From NCBI GenBank assembly GCA_030248135.1, contig JASANC010001258.1:124001-188000 (forward strand): a stretch of 64,000 bases of DNA. The letters are read 5' to 3'. Numbering within the stretch: position 1 is the stretch's first letter; every line of letters starts with the position of its first letter. Of this stretch, positions 32,538-44,500 are shown piece after piece. Made by a program: the position numbers and the translations under genes. The notes beneath the pieces were generated by a model, which did not search any database, had not been told where the DNA came from, and worked only from the letters and a program-made list of their open reading frames with translations. The DNA is from Theristus sp. LFF4_11. Its lineage: Eukaryota > Nematoda > Chromadorea > Monhysterida > Xyalidae.

Positions 32538-35500
32538 ATGGTGCATGGTGGCATGACATTGGTGAAGTACCTGCTGTTTCTGTTCAACTTTATTTTCTGG
32601 GTGCGTTGTTTGTAATATTGAAGATTTGTTTTTTTGCATGTTTTCATCAACAATTTTGTTTCGAACAGTTAGTTACAGTTAGATATACGAGTCCGGGCGC
32701 TTAAAGCGGTAAAAAAGAGGTACAAACAGGTAAATCACGCTTGAAATAAAAGCAAAATGCGTATTTTACAGTCACCAAAATTTACAAAAAAATCGAAAAA
32801 AATGGTCTTGGGACAAAACCAAAAGGTTGACCTATTTTATGCATTCGAACGCAAAGATTTTCTGGTAAAATTTTAGCCAGGTACCAACAGTAGGTACGGT
32901 ACCTGGCAAATTTTTTCCAGTAACTAGTAGCTGAGCCGAAGAAAACCTCTACAGGTGGATAGTGGATTCGCCCGCTCGCCCAAAACAACTACGTCAATTC
33001 AAACACGTCATTCAAACACAAACATGATGTAGTGTTTGGTATTGCGTTTTGCAGTTGAGCGGCGTTGGCATTCTCGTGTGCGGCGTCGTGCTGAAGATCC
33101 AGTACCAGCAGGCGTTGAACCTGCTCGGCGATGACTTCCTGGCGGCGCCCTACATTCTGATCTCCGTCGGTTCGGTCGTCGCCGTCCTCGGCTTCTTCGG
33201 CTGCTGCGGTGCGATCCGCGAGAACTACTGCATGACGATGACCGTGAGTGCGTGCGCCTGTGCCGACACACGACGCAAACATAATCGTTGCAAAAAAGAT
33301 GTTGTTGAAAACTCTGGTTTCCCGATGTGCTCTTCTCTTTTCGAAGAAACTTTACTGGGCGTCTAGGCGTTTCTTGGGAGGCCTCTCTCTGGAACGACTT
33401 GATTGAAGTCCAGGATTGGGTTCAAGTTATGATTTTTGTTTTTTGCGGTGCCTTTGTGCAACACCAAGTCCACACCAAGCCCGTAGTGGAACGTGCTGAG
33501 TTACATTCAATTTGACTATTTGAGTGTTTGTAAATGTGTTCTGTATTGGGAATCCCTTTTTTAACTTCAAATTGAAGGCGGTTTGTGATAAAAAGTGTAT
33601 GTTTCTGTGCGCTAATCGTGATTGGTTGCATTGATTGAAACTTCGGTCGTTTGTTTTCATATTCAGTGAAGATTCGACTGTTTGATTGCGCTTGTGCGGG
33701 ACTCAAAACAACTGTGTTTGTGTATTCAACTGGCTGGCAAAAATCAAGCATCAAGTCTGGTTATTGTATTTTGTATGATTTGACATTGGAGCTTAATTGA
33801 TTTTTAAATTTTTTTAGCTTGCTTCTAGAAATAACGGGGTTGTCTGTCTGTCAACTCGCAATTTGTCGTAAACAAATGCAATTTGTTGTTTTTGGCGTGA
33901 CTAGGACTGCACATGACCTCATTAGCTGGCCAGACACATTTTCAGCTCGGAATCTCTCAACAACCTTTCTGCTGCAACAGACGTTTCAGATTGTGGCGTG
34001 TTCTAGTGTCAATGTTAGATTGAGGGTGACTGAAAAATTTTTCGTTGTCTCCTGACGGTTCGCGTGTCTTGTGTGTTGGCGTTTGTTCGTTTCGTTTTGT
34101 TGTGTCCTCCTGTGGTTCTTGTTGAGAGAACACAGTTCAACAAGATTGAAGCTTGTACACTTGTTTCAAGAAGTACGGTGCACAAAACGCTTCAAACATG
34201 CAGCAATGACGCCGTGAGCACTTTTTTTTGTCCATCCATCCATATCTGGCCGTGTATCACCCACCCCGCAGCTCAAGTCGTGTCCTTGTGCCGTTTCCGT
34301 CACGCGCTGTGCAAAGCAAGCACCGCTGCGGCAACGTCTGACGTGTCAAAACCGACCGAAGATTGTGTCTGGTTTTTTTTCTGTGTCTGACAAACCATGC
34401 TGTTTGTAACCACAGGTCGATAGAGACGCTGACCGAAAATTTAGAACCGGCGTGCAATGCTGCAAGTTGAAGCTGCTTTCCCCGTGTACTGGCAAAGTGT
34501 TTGCGCGGGCGTGTTGTTGTATTATTTCGGGTCGGCGATTGGTTTTGTGCAGCGATTGTTTACTGAGAGAGGGGAGGGGAGTGCTATTGCCGTTGCGTCG
34601 CGCACAGCCAGTGTGCGAAATGGCCAAACAGTGCGTGCGTGCGTGTGCTGCGCCTTCTGCTGGCACAGTGCAAGCGTGCATGCAGCTTTGTTCGTTTTGC
34701 GGGTAGACGCTTTCACGCAAGATGCGTTGTACGTTCGAGTACTTGTGTCGTCGGGGGGCTTCGCCTCCGTTATTTTTCGGCTGCTTCTCTCTGGTTAAAT
34801 TTCTAGCGTTGTGCTTGTGCAGTGTATGCTTTTGCCCCCCCCTTGATTCCACAACATGCAGCTGGTGGTGGCTGGCAGCATCGCCAAGCCAGTTGCAGTG
34901 TGTGTGCGAGTGTGCATCTCAGTTTTAACGGCGTCTTTTTCGCAAGCCATTTGTTCCGAGCACGGTTCAATTCACTATCGGCCGTTTATGTAGTGTCTTT
35001 TCGTTGCGTGGTGACCCTCGCTGTCTGCTTGTGTGCATGTGTGTGTGTGTCGTCTCAGCTTGCACATGGAGTTCGGTCAGGGGACATTTTCGTGGGCTAT
35101 CATTTCCTCGGGCGCTGCTGGCCAGTTTTCAGTTTCGTGTGCTTGGAGTTGATCTTTGATTGAACTGGCAGTGTCATACAAGTGGGGGGGGGCTGAAATA
35201 TAACCAACGAAAAGTGACTTGGATGCTCTAAAATTATCTTTTGATTTACAGCATATGAATATCCATGCCCATCGACAAAAAGAGGGGGATTGTTTATTGT
35301 TAGGAGTTTGATTTCACAAACATCACATGAAATAGATCTTGGATCATGGATCAGAAATTTACATTGTTGTTCTTTTACATGTTTACATTTACATGTTCTG
35401 TTGTTTTTTTTCAGTTTGCCGTGCTACTTGGTGTGATATTCCTGCTGGAGTGCGCCGCCTCCATCACCGGCTACGTGACCAGAAACGCGGTGGGTGATTT

Positions 35501-38048
35501 TTGTGACTTTGGTGTTCTATTGTGAGAAACCCTGTTCTCACTGCAATATGTTGCGTCTGCAAACCAGCAGCTGATTGCTACATTTGCATTCGCCATACTT
35601 CCATGAAAAAAAAACACTCGAAAAAACACTGCACTGCATTTTATTGGTCGTTATAAATACAGTTGCATTTGTAATTTTGTCGAATCAATGAGAATTCGTA
35701 ACTGTTCTGTGTGTCATAGATGGAAGAAATCGTGGAGCAACGTCTACGCGAGGGCATGCAGAGATACAAGCCGCCGCAGCGCTCGACCTCTGGCATCCCG
35801 GGCACGGAGGATCGCATCGTGTACGACGGCGACGGATTCATGACGAGTCGCGCGTGGGACATCATCCAGTCAAAGGTGATTGGCTGCATCCGGTGCACAC
35901 ACGACCAATCAGCTCGCTTGGCTGCACACACGGTGCTTTATTTGCTGGTGCCGGCACCGCGTGCACACCTGTGCTTTCTGGCAACCGTGGTCCATTCGTG
36001 ACGTTGAGTTTCATGCACTTAACAATGCGTTCACGTGATGCTCTGTAGTCCTTGCGCAACTGCTAAAAAAACGTCACAGTGTCCTAAATATTTGATTTTG
36101 GTTGGTGCACAATGTCAACGTTAGTTCAGTTTACACACGGCCTAGTGGGGATACCGTGTGAAATTGTGTGGAAAGCCGCTTATATCGGTAGAAATCAGTG
36201 CTTCGACAGCAGTAAACGTCGGTGTTTGTATTTCAATGTTTTGTTTGCCATAACAACATCAACCACTTGCAGTGTCTCTCATCTACTCAACATTCACCGA
36301 ATGCTTGCGTTTGCTGTTGCAGTTCCAGTGCTGCGGCGTCGGCGAGTCGAGCTACCTCGACTGGGCGAACGTGACACACTACCGCAACAACATGGACGTG
36401 CCGGACTCTTGTTGTGTGCAGCCGGCCGATGCGCAGCCGCCGATACACATGTGCGGCGCCAACGTTAGACTCGACGCGCTCGACGGGCGATCGCCGAACG
36501 ATATTATTTATGTGGAGGTCAGCGCTGTGTGAGACTCAAAGTGCATTCATGAAGCAGTATTTAGTGACCGCGTAGCGTAGTTAACACAGGTACGCGTCAC
36601 CAAATACTGCATCATGAATGCACCTTCAGTGTTTGCTGGTGTGCGTCCACGTTTACTGTCGAACTCTAAAATTATAGGCAATCAGCTGATTGGTTGGTGG
36701 TCACGTGCATGCGTGCGGTCTGTGCAGGCGTACTCCGCGTCCACAGTAATGCATGCACAGAGAGCGTGCATGCACGTGATCACCAACCAATCAGCTGATT
36801 GTCTATAATTTAGAGATCGACATGCTGTGCGGACCATATACCATGCCGTGCCTTGAGTGTGGTGGAGCATGGAGTGCGTTGCGGACGTTTGCAACACCCG
36901 CAGCCGTGCGTCGTCGATTTGCAACAAGCAGCACCGTGTTGCGGCAGCCGCACCATGCTGCACCCACCACACCGTCGCTCGCACAGATTTATCGGAGTTT
37001 CCGTCTTTTCGTGAAATAAGTGGATGAATAAATATGTGATTCGCCTATTATTGACGTCTGAACAACTAAGGGCTTCGTTATGTGTTCGTTCTTAATTTTT
37101 TTCCGGTGAAACTAACCACTTAATAGCTTTAATAAGAAACCATCAACAATTTCTAGGGATGTGTCGCGAAAATAAAAAAATTTGTGGAGACCAATGTGGC
37201 GATATTCGGCGGCGTTGTGGCTGCCGTCACCTTTGTGCAGGTCAGTCAAGCATAGACGAAAATTTAGATTTTGGAAAAGTCGCTTTTTTAAATCTTCCGC
37301 TAGATTTTAAGTGACGTTAGCTGAAATGTTGCATGAAGCCTGTTGTTTTGTCAAAATAGTGTCACCAACTGACGGGCTCGTTTACAATTGGCTTGGTCTG
37401 GTCCCATGTTTGATGAACTGCCGCACTGGGTTTAGTCAACGTGGTGTGTGCTAGCTGGCAACCAAGTTTTTCAAAGTCATGTGCTGGATTAGGTTGATTT
37501 TCGGTGATGCTTTTTGCATGCGGTCGAAAATTGTTGTCATTGTCCGTTCAAAAAAGGCTCGAATTTTTTTTCTTTTTGAAAGAAATCTTTTTAAATGGAT
37601 TTTTAATTAATTAAAAAACAAATTTTACCTATCAAAACTGTATTTTCTTGTGAAAATGCATTTGAGACACTTCCACAGTTCATGACAATTTTTGTGTGCT
37701 TAAATTGAGGTTGGAGGGGTAATTTTGTTGAAAGCGTTTGCCAAATTTAAAGGTTCAAATGACTAATTTAGCTTTGAAAATACAAAATTCTAACTCAGTA
37801 CGGTTCAAATGCGCCTATCTTTATCTTTGTCAACCATCAGATTTTTCCAATTTTTTAAAATAGTTAAGAAATATTTTTTTTTAATTTTGAAAACACCAGA
37901 CTTTTACTTTTTTTCGAACCCTAGCTAAAAGTGCACCCAGTGTAACTTTTGTTCGTTGCATTTTCATTTTCAGTTGTGTTTGTTCGTGCTGTCGTGCATG
38001 CTGAGTAAGTCGTTGCGTCAGTTTTACGATTCGTTCGACAGCTACTAG
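32538..38048 (+). CDS. Tetraspanin, CD63-like
   Basis: Seven exons give 278 residues: 32538-32600, 33055-33243, 35415-35489, 35720-35875, 36323-36517, 37157-37240 and 37974-38048. TM1 is in VKYLLFLFNFIFWLSGVGIL. TM2 lies in ILISVGSVVAVLGFFGCCGA, followed by IRENYC. TM3 is in FAVLLGVIFLLECAASITGY. The large extracellular loop has the CCG signature (FQCCGVGES), PDSCC, MCGAN and a final GC. TM4 is in AIFGGVVAAVTFVQLCLFVL. Known: tetraspanins organise membrane microdomains with integrins and other partners; the GCCGA.ENYC motif and GYV after TM3 resemble CD63. There is a four-residue shift from CD63's VEGGMK start (here VHGGMT). Introns up to 2.2 kb carry hairpin repeats (36541-36624, 36658-36821) and a copy of the TAGGGTTCG element. 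No lysosomal GYEVM-type tail is present; the protein ends FDSY. Confidence 0.92.
36541..36624. repeat. 84-bp imperfect hairpin in the tetraspanin intron
   Basis: GTGCATTCATGAAGCAGTAT at 36541 pairs with ATACTGCATCATGAATGCAC ending at 36624. The stem is about 33 bp with a few mismatches and a loop of roughly 17 nt containing GTTAACACA. It could be a very small MITE or a pre-miRNA-like intronic hairpin. Confidence 0.6.
36658..36821. mobile_element. Hairpin MITE of the CAATCAGCTGATTGG family
   Basis: The left arm TGTCGAACTCTAAAATTATA continues through GGCAATCAGCTGATTGG and GTGGTCACGTGCATGC. It is mirrored by the right arm GCATGCACGTGATCACCAAC, then CAATCAGCTGATTG and TATAATTTAGAGATCGACA. Arms of about 60 bp enclose a GC-rich centre. 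It lies in intron 5 of the tetraspanin gene; a relative is at 29997-30119. Confidence 0.75.
37552..37923. mobile_element. Copy of the TAGGGTTCGAAA-type element
   Basis: It ends TTTCGAACCCTA at 37923 and shares several blocks with the mosaic copy starting at 10452, including AATTAATTAAAAA, TATCAAAACTGTA and a TTTGAGACACTTCCACAG-type segment. The left end (GGCTCGAATTTTTTTTC) is degenerate. It occupies the last intron of the tetraspanin gene, 50 bp before the final acceptor. Confidence 0.55.
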
Positions 38049-40175
38049 TGAAAGAAACGCACGGGTGAATGATGGTACACGCAAATATTGCGCATCTTTT
38101 TGCATCGTTTTTTTTCACATTCAGGTAGCTTTTTAATCTGCTGCCTTCCAGTGTCCTGATTTTTTGTTTGGTCGGTTACTACTATTGCCAATCAGTGTGC
38201 TAAATCAAATTTACAGGTGAAGCGTGATTTTGTCTTTTTATGTTTAGCGTGCGCTTTATAATTTATGCAGTGTTGCCTTTCCCCCTACAGTGGCGCGACG
38301 TTTTGAGAGTTTCAGTTTTGCATTTTTTTGGTTGTTCAGTTTTGTGGTGCTATGTTTGTGATTGTGATTCTCTTTTTGTTTTTGTTTTTATGTTGAAAAT
38401 TTTGTAATTCAAGCTTCCTCCAAACATTACTACTTTCGGGTCGATTGCATTGTCCTTTGGATGATAGTTTTAGCTTCGTTTTGTATGATCGTGTTGCGCT
38501 TCATGGTTTTTTTCAATGTTTCACATTCGCTCGATGCTCGTTCCATGGCTGCGAAAACTTTCAGAAATAAATTCATGGCAGCTACGGGGCAGTTTCTGTT
38601 AATTGAGAAAACAAACAATAATAATTTTTTTATTAATAAAAATTGAGGTACAATTAATTGAAATAAAGATTTCTGACTCTTAGTTTTCAACTAACCTTTT
38701 CAGTTCATCTCATTATGTTTCGCGTGCTGTTTATCGAAAAGCATCCTGAAAGACTTCGAGGAGTTTTACTACTGAGTGATTTGCCGACCGATCGTCAAAG
38801 CAAGGTGGTTATGGTATGCGCTTTACTTCATTCAACTTTTCATCCATTCAGCATTTTTTCTTTCAGATGTTATGCAGTTTTTACATTGCGTTACAGTTAA
38901 TTTAGTGATCATTTTAACCATAAAAAGCCTTTTATAATGTTTTCAAGTGTTCACAAGTAACAATCTCTCAACATTCCAAACTAGCCATGGTTCCAGTCCA
39001 GGTTTATCTTGCAGTCGTTTTTGTTGCTGTATTTGCGTTTGTGGATTTGTAAAATCTTTTTTTAAAGGAAAGAATTTTTCATCCACATATATTGGATGAA
39101 TAATACCAAGCAATGATTGATGTACTATTGCGGTCCGACGAATTGCGGCCCGTTAGATTCCGCCCGCCGAATTTTCTGTGGCACGAACCTTCTGGAAGGA
39201 ATGAGTTTTTTCGCAAATTAGCGCAAATCAATTATCGCAATCGCAAATTAAAAATCGACTCCAAAAATAAAAAACTAAGCAAAGTTGTTGTGGGTCTGCT
39301 ATACCAAGCACGTTGGAAACCAATAGTTTCACCGTGGTTTCAAATTTTGTGGTCATTTTTGGATTCACAGATTACGAAAAATAACTACAGATGATTTGCT
39401 ATTGCTTGTGCTAGGAATAATTCCCGGGCCGGAATGAGCGGCCCGCAATTGAACACACGCTTTAAGCAATTCAATAAAACAGGAAAAGTAGCAAACTTCA
39501 ACTTATTTGGTGCATGCACACATTCCAGTATGATCCATTGTACAGTTCCACACACAGTCGGTGCCGCTTTTTGCACTGTTTTGCGCGTTTCGATTTTTTA
39601 GTCAGTCGCGCAGTACATTCCACTGTGACCATAGTATCAATTTTTGAAATGTTGATTTCTACTCAACCTAACTGAACTTGAATTGTACTTTGTTATTTTT
39701 AATTGTTTTCGTTTCGTATCACATTCCGTTAACAACATTATGCAGAAACAGAAGGCCATCATTAGCGTCACTTGTTGAATCCAACGTCAAGCGAGTCTTC
39801 CATTTTCACAAGTTTTTTTTATTTTATTTAGTGATGCCACGTCATGAAAGTCCCCGCTTTGTGGGCAAGTCTCTGAACAGAGAATTTATGACATCAAGGA
39901 ATTCTCGTACCCTTGTGGGGATTATAAAAAGCACGGGAATATGTACCATGATGTCATAAATATGCAGAGTTGCGTGATGGGGCAGATTTCATGACGTGGC
40001 ACCTTGTTCCGAAACTTGATTTTTTGTTATGGACCCTTGTCACAGACACATTGCGATGACGCAATAACAATTTTGTTGGTTGTAAAATAAAACTTCAAGG
40101 TGGTGTCATAACAGCGGAAATACGTTTTTAACGTGCCAAAAAATGAAAAAAATAGTAAAAAAAAGACGACAACAA
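38049..40175. other. Region between the tetraspanin and Ly6 genes
   Basis: Downstream untranslated DNA of both convergent genes. AATAAA signals occur near 38564 and 38660 for the plus-strand gene. A possible element with AATTGCGG.CCG ends spans about 39125-39453, and a MITE lies at 39836-40000. A 93-codon open frame (39113-39394) falls in the former and looks like repeat sequence, not a gene. Confidence 0.45.
39836..40000. repeat. Small MITE with GCCACGTCATGAAA ends
   Basis: GCCACGTCATGAAA at 39836-39849 is the inverse of TTTCATGACGTGGC at 39987-40000. Further complementary motifs (TTTATGACATCA and TGATGTCATAAAT) occur inside. No clear target duplication. Confidence 0.6.
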
Positions 40176-41078
40176 CTATCGCAAAGCCAGAAATATGATT
40201 GCTATGTTAAGGGCAAAAAATGGCAGGAGTGGTTTCGTTGCCGCAGTCGCAGCATTGCACAAATCGCGCTCGTTGCAGTAACACACCGTTAAGCCCATGA
40301 TGTCCTGTGAACGTAATCTTGCTTGTGCTTTCCAAAGAACGATTTGATGTGTTATAGCAAAAGTTTTTTTTTTCATTTGAAATATTTCGCAACTTTCGCA
40401 AAGCATGGCGCTCACCTCACAACCGCTCCGATGCTTCGTCGTCAACGTTGTTACGTTCAGTTGTTGCAGCGCTTCGATGGTTGGAATGCAACCGTACAGT
40501 ATGGCCGAATAAAAAAGGCAGCCCGTCAAGGCGGGATCAGTCGCAGACTAGGAGTTGTCTTTTTCAAAAATGCCAACATAACTCCTAATCATGTGTTCAA
40601 GGGAGCAATAATAAACATAATAGCACGAAGAATCAAATAGTCTGAAAAAACACGTCAAATTTGGCACACATGTTGGTTTCTGAACGTCTATTTTTTTCAT
40701 TCAAATTTCGCGCGTTCCTTGCACCCTGAAAAAAGCTGCCATGTTTACTCGGTCATCCCGTACTTGAATCCACTTATTCCTTCTATGGATAAGATAAAAA
40801 ACAAATAAATTGGAAGTAAAGAAAAACTCGAAAATCGTTTTAAACTTGCCAATTTCCACCCCGGTTTTGAAACAGAACGACCCAATGCACTGTGACTGTT
40901 TGTCGCATTGCGCCATCGTGGCTGTCGAACACTCGTAGCATTTGACCGACCGTTGTCCCGTGGCGTCGGTGCTGGCTGAAGTTTTCCTTGCACTCCAAAC
41001 GGCTATGAACACTTTACCAAACGACAACACAAGAAAAGCCGTCCCCGCGTCATCACGTTGTGCTGCCGCTGGGAGCAT
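40176..41078 (-). pseudogene. Ly6/uPAR-like GPI-anchored protein, coding exon split by a transposon
   Basis: Exon 1 (40846-41078) encodes a start, a hydrophobic leader (TAFLVLSFGKVFIAVWSA) and the three-finger opening KCYECSTATMAQCDKQSQC then GSFCFKTG. Exon 2 begins at about 40772, is interrupted at its twelfth base by a MITE (40497-40760), and resumes at 40494 with GCIPTIEALQQLN, ending at 40416 in SGCE. Exon 3 (40176-40304) encodes CYCNERDLCN and a hydrophobic tail (PLLPFFALNIAIIFLALR), typical of a GPI-attachment signal. Discounting the MITE and one TA, the exons total 453 nt and stay in frame. Known: Ly6 proteins have 8-10 cysteines, end in a CN motif and modulate receptors at the cell surface. 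As it stands the insert brings in a stop, and I see no splice pair that would remove it, so this allele is probably inactive. The exon 2 acceptor (AATAAG) is unusual. Confidence 0.65.
40497..40760. mobile_element. Tc1/mariner-type MITE, copy 1 (in the Ly6 exon)
   Basis: The ends CAGTATGGCCG (40497) and CGGTCATCCCG (ending 40760) are inverted repeats, bounded by TA at 40495-40496 and 40761-40762. It is 264 bp, non-coding. The same family occurs in reverse orientation at 58588-58854, with shared blocks such as AAAAAGCTGCCATGTTTA, TTGCACCCTGAAAAAAGC and CTAGGAGTTGTCTTTTTCAA. Confidence 0.85.
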
Positions 41079-41545
41079 CAAAAAATTGTTGTGTTTGTGA
41101 TGGAGCGCTCACAAAAATGCTTGGTAGGCGTCTTGAGTGTTGAACTGCCGGAGGCTTTGTGAACTTCAGTTTAGGTAAGCAAGTTTAGTTCAACTTTACC
41201 TGCAACCCCTGGAGGGGCTGAAGAGAAGTAAACAAAAACAATCAGTGACACAACGAAGACACACATCATGTGCACAATGCTTGATCGGCCACGGTTAGAG
41301 AGACTGTTCATAATGATTGACATTTTATTTGCTTCAATTGAACTGACGTGTTTGTGAATTCAAGACAACAGCGAAACTAAATGAAACCATATGCAGGTTC
41401 AACGGCTAGACAACAGGTTTCTTCATCATTGCGAAAACACTGAGTCATTAGAAAAAATCAATTATCGTCAGACAGAAACACTACAAAAAACAACAACAAA
41501 ATGTCGGTGTGCACTTAGCAACAGAGAACATTTCAGTGTGTCTTT
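41079..41545. other. Gap between the Ly6 and DEG/ENaC genes
   Basis: Both genes are on the minus strand, so this is the Ly6 upstream region and the DEG/ENaC 3' region. No further coding exon, tRNA or repeat is recognised. Confidence 0.5.
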
Positions 41546-44500
41546 TCACACGAGGATACTGCTCGCTCTTGGCGACTGGTTTGCGTCTGTCGTCGTTCTC
41601 CCATCGACATCAGCAGCAATCAACCGCCGTTGACGCGTGATCTGCTGATTAGGGTGATGTTGATCGAACGATGATGCAGGCAGACTGAGCCGATGCTGGC
41701 GTTGCTGTGGCTGTTGGTGGTGGGCGCTCGACTCAATTGACACTTCCATCGGTGGCTGCGGGGACACGCTCACGCTGACTGTTGCGTCTGATCAGGGAAG
41801 AACGTTATCGACAATCATTACTCAAAACAATAAAAACCAAAGCGCTTTTGGCGTTCACATGACACAACGTGCTGGAAGGCTTCGAATTGTTCTGTGGTAC
41901 TTCAGTGTGTCATGTGCATGTCATGACTGGACAGTCTCCACTGAGCAGACCGTTAGCGCCGGTGACTTCCGTCTTGCGGCTAGCGGCACTGTGCGTGCTG
42001 GAGTGTCGACGCCTCCGAATCATCGTCGCCCAGTTGCGCAGTTTCTGTTGCGCGTTGCTCAGCCACACGGGCACGAGATAGGCAACCATGATGATGCCGT
42101 AGTACAGCAGATGCACCTGCACAATGATGCTACGACATGCTGCACACGAAAAAAACAGTCCAAAACGGGTCCGAAGAGAGACTCCAATAGCGGTCCGAAA
42201 CCAACTGTGATCCCGGTCCCAAAAATTTGATAAAATTTTATAATAAGCTGATGCGGTGCGATATTACCGAAAAAACACCGGTGCAATATAACACGCTTAC
42301 ACATACTTTATACTAGATTTCGAGCCGGTTTGGGATCTTCACGGGACTTAATTTCGGACCTCTCTTAGGACCGCTCTTCGAACCCGAACTTTAGGTGCGA
42401 GTGAAGCCGAATAAGCGACCAGTGTGATCAGTCTGATGCCAAGCCAAATTGACAGCTGTCCACCGATGTTGGACAGGAACACGGTGGATGTGGTCGCCTC
42501 CTGTTCGTCGATTTGCGTAAAGTAGAGATTGTCATAGAACAGGTCAACGATCATGTAGTCCTCGCTGTAATCCAATTTGTTCATGCCACTTTGCATGCGA
42601 TCTTTCCAGGCGACCTGGATTTTAGCAAATCATTCGATCCCGCCAAAACTTGCTGATTTATTGACTTTTTTGAAGAACAGAAAAAAGCACGATTCACAAT
42701 GATGCGCTTACGTCGTATCCGTAGTTCGATATGCGACTGAAAATGAACTCGTACACGTAAGACGTGAGCAATAAATGAAAACGCACATGTACACGTAGCC
42801 CCTCACAAGAATTTTTTAAACCTACAGAAGGATTTTGAAATACAGGAGGAGACGCCGGTGCAAAAACTGCGGGTAGCGCAATAGTGGCTCCTTATGGCCT
42901 CAAAAGTATCTTACAATCCTACCTATATGACACGGTCGTCTCATAGGACCACTGATCGCACGGCAGCGGGCAGTTGCATTTCTCCTCAATGTTGTAGATG
43001 TCCGACAGATATCCCATGTTATTCGCCTGCAGTAACGCCTGCACGCAAACGGTCGCTTGCATCGGTGTGCACAGATCCTGCAGAAAATCGGGTTTTTTTC
43101 GCAAAGTCTGATTTCAACCCTTGAGAATTGAGGTACACCCAAATATCGATCGGCTTTCACATTTTCATCAATTAACGCGAACCTTTTCATTGAGCACCTC
43201 GTACTTTGCGACCGAGCCGATCTGAATGCACATACACGTGCCCTGCGTCATCAAGGCGACGCACTCTGTGAAGCAGCCCTCGTACGAGTACGAATCGTAG
43301 AACGTGAGACTGCAATGACAGCACGATTTGGCGGGGCAATTGGCCAGGTTAAAAAGTCATTGGGGGAATTCACTCCGCTAGATTCTTTGGAGCAATAATC
43401 AGCTTCAGAAGAGAGTGGATGTTGTTTGTTGAGTAACTGACTTTTTCGAGCCACAACTGCTGTTGCTTGCGTTCGGCAGTGCCGTCTGTCGAATCGGCTT
43501 CATTCGCACGAGCGCGTGTGTGTCCGGAAACACGATCAGTGGACTGGGCAGTGAGGAACCAGTTTAGTGGAGAAAAGAAACCTTGATGACATGGTGTGTG
43601 TTTTGGTGATCATCATTTTGCGTGAATGTTCGTCAGCCAAAATAAACTGGATATTCCCAAAAAAACCAAAAAAACGTTTTTGTTTGTGACACCTAACACC
43701 AACAAACGCCGTGTCGTCTGGGTGGATGATGTGAATCTGCACGCCGGAGTCCTGGAAACCGTTGTCTCAAAAGATCTGATTTTTTATTGACGGAAAAAAA
43801 GTTCGCAGTTTCTTTTTTTACTCCAATCAGCGTCTTCAGTGCTTCAAAGTCAGTCCAATAACTTTCAATCGCAAATCAGATTTTTCGAGCAACAGTCCTG
43901 ATTGGAGTTTATGAATGACTCGGGGTACTCTTCTCCCCAATTGTTGATGTAGATCCGTAGGCCACCGCTCGGCCCGGGGATTGTTTGTGACTGCACTTTG
44001 CTGCGCACCACGAAGCATTTGCCTGCATAGGTTTTAGGTCGATCCTTGGGTCTTCATATTAGTCTTGGTTTTTTTGTCAACAAAATTTCCCAATCATCAA
44101 CAAGATATGCAAATAGCGAATCAAATGGGTACAAAAACCATGCCACCGACCAATGTCCGAGAGAATTTCCTTGCCAAACAGGCAACAATCGAACTCCTCT
44201 CCGCGGAACATGCAGGCGCGCAGAAACTTCTTGCACTCGAAGCCGTTCAACAAGAAGAAATTGGTCAAACTAAAGTTGCTCTCGTGCAGGTGCATTCGAT
44301 CAAGGAACTCCTGGTATTTCACCTGCAGTCGTTTCTGGTCCATTCGAATGTTGTACTGATTGTAGAACAGGTACATGCCCTGGATGGAAACAGCAATCGA
44401 GATTGTGAGTTGAATCGGTGATGGCAGCACGCGGCTATTGGGTTCGTCATACATTTTTTACTCAATTTGTACATTGCTGATCGCACGACTTGCTCAAGTG

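Noticed and set aside
39113..39394. 93-codon plus-strand frame
   Set aside because: Lies inside a probable repeat with AATTGCGG.CCG ends; no recognisable domain.
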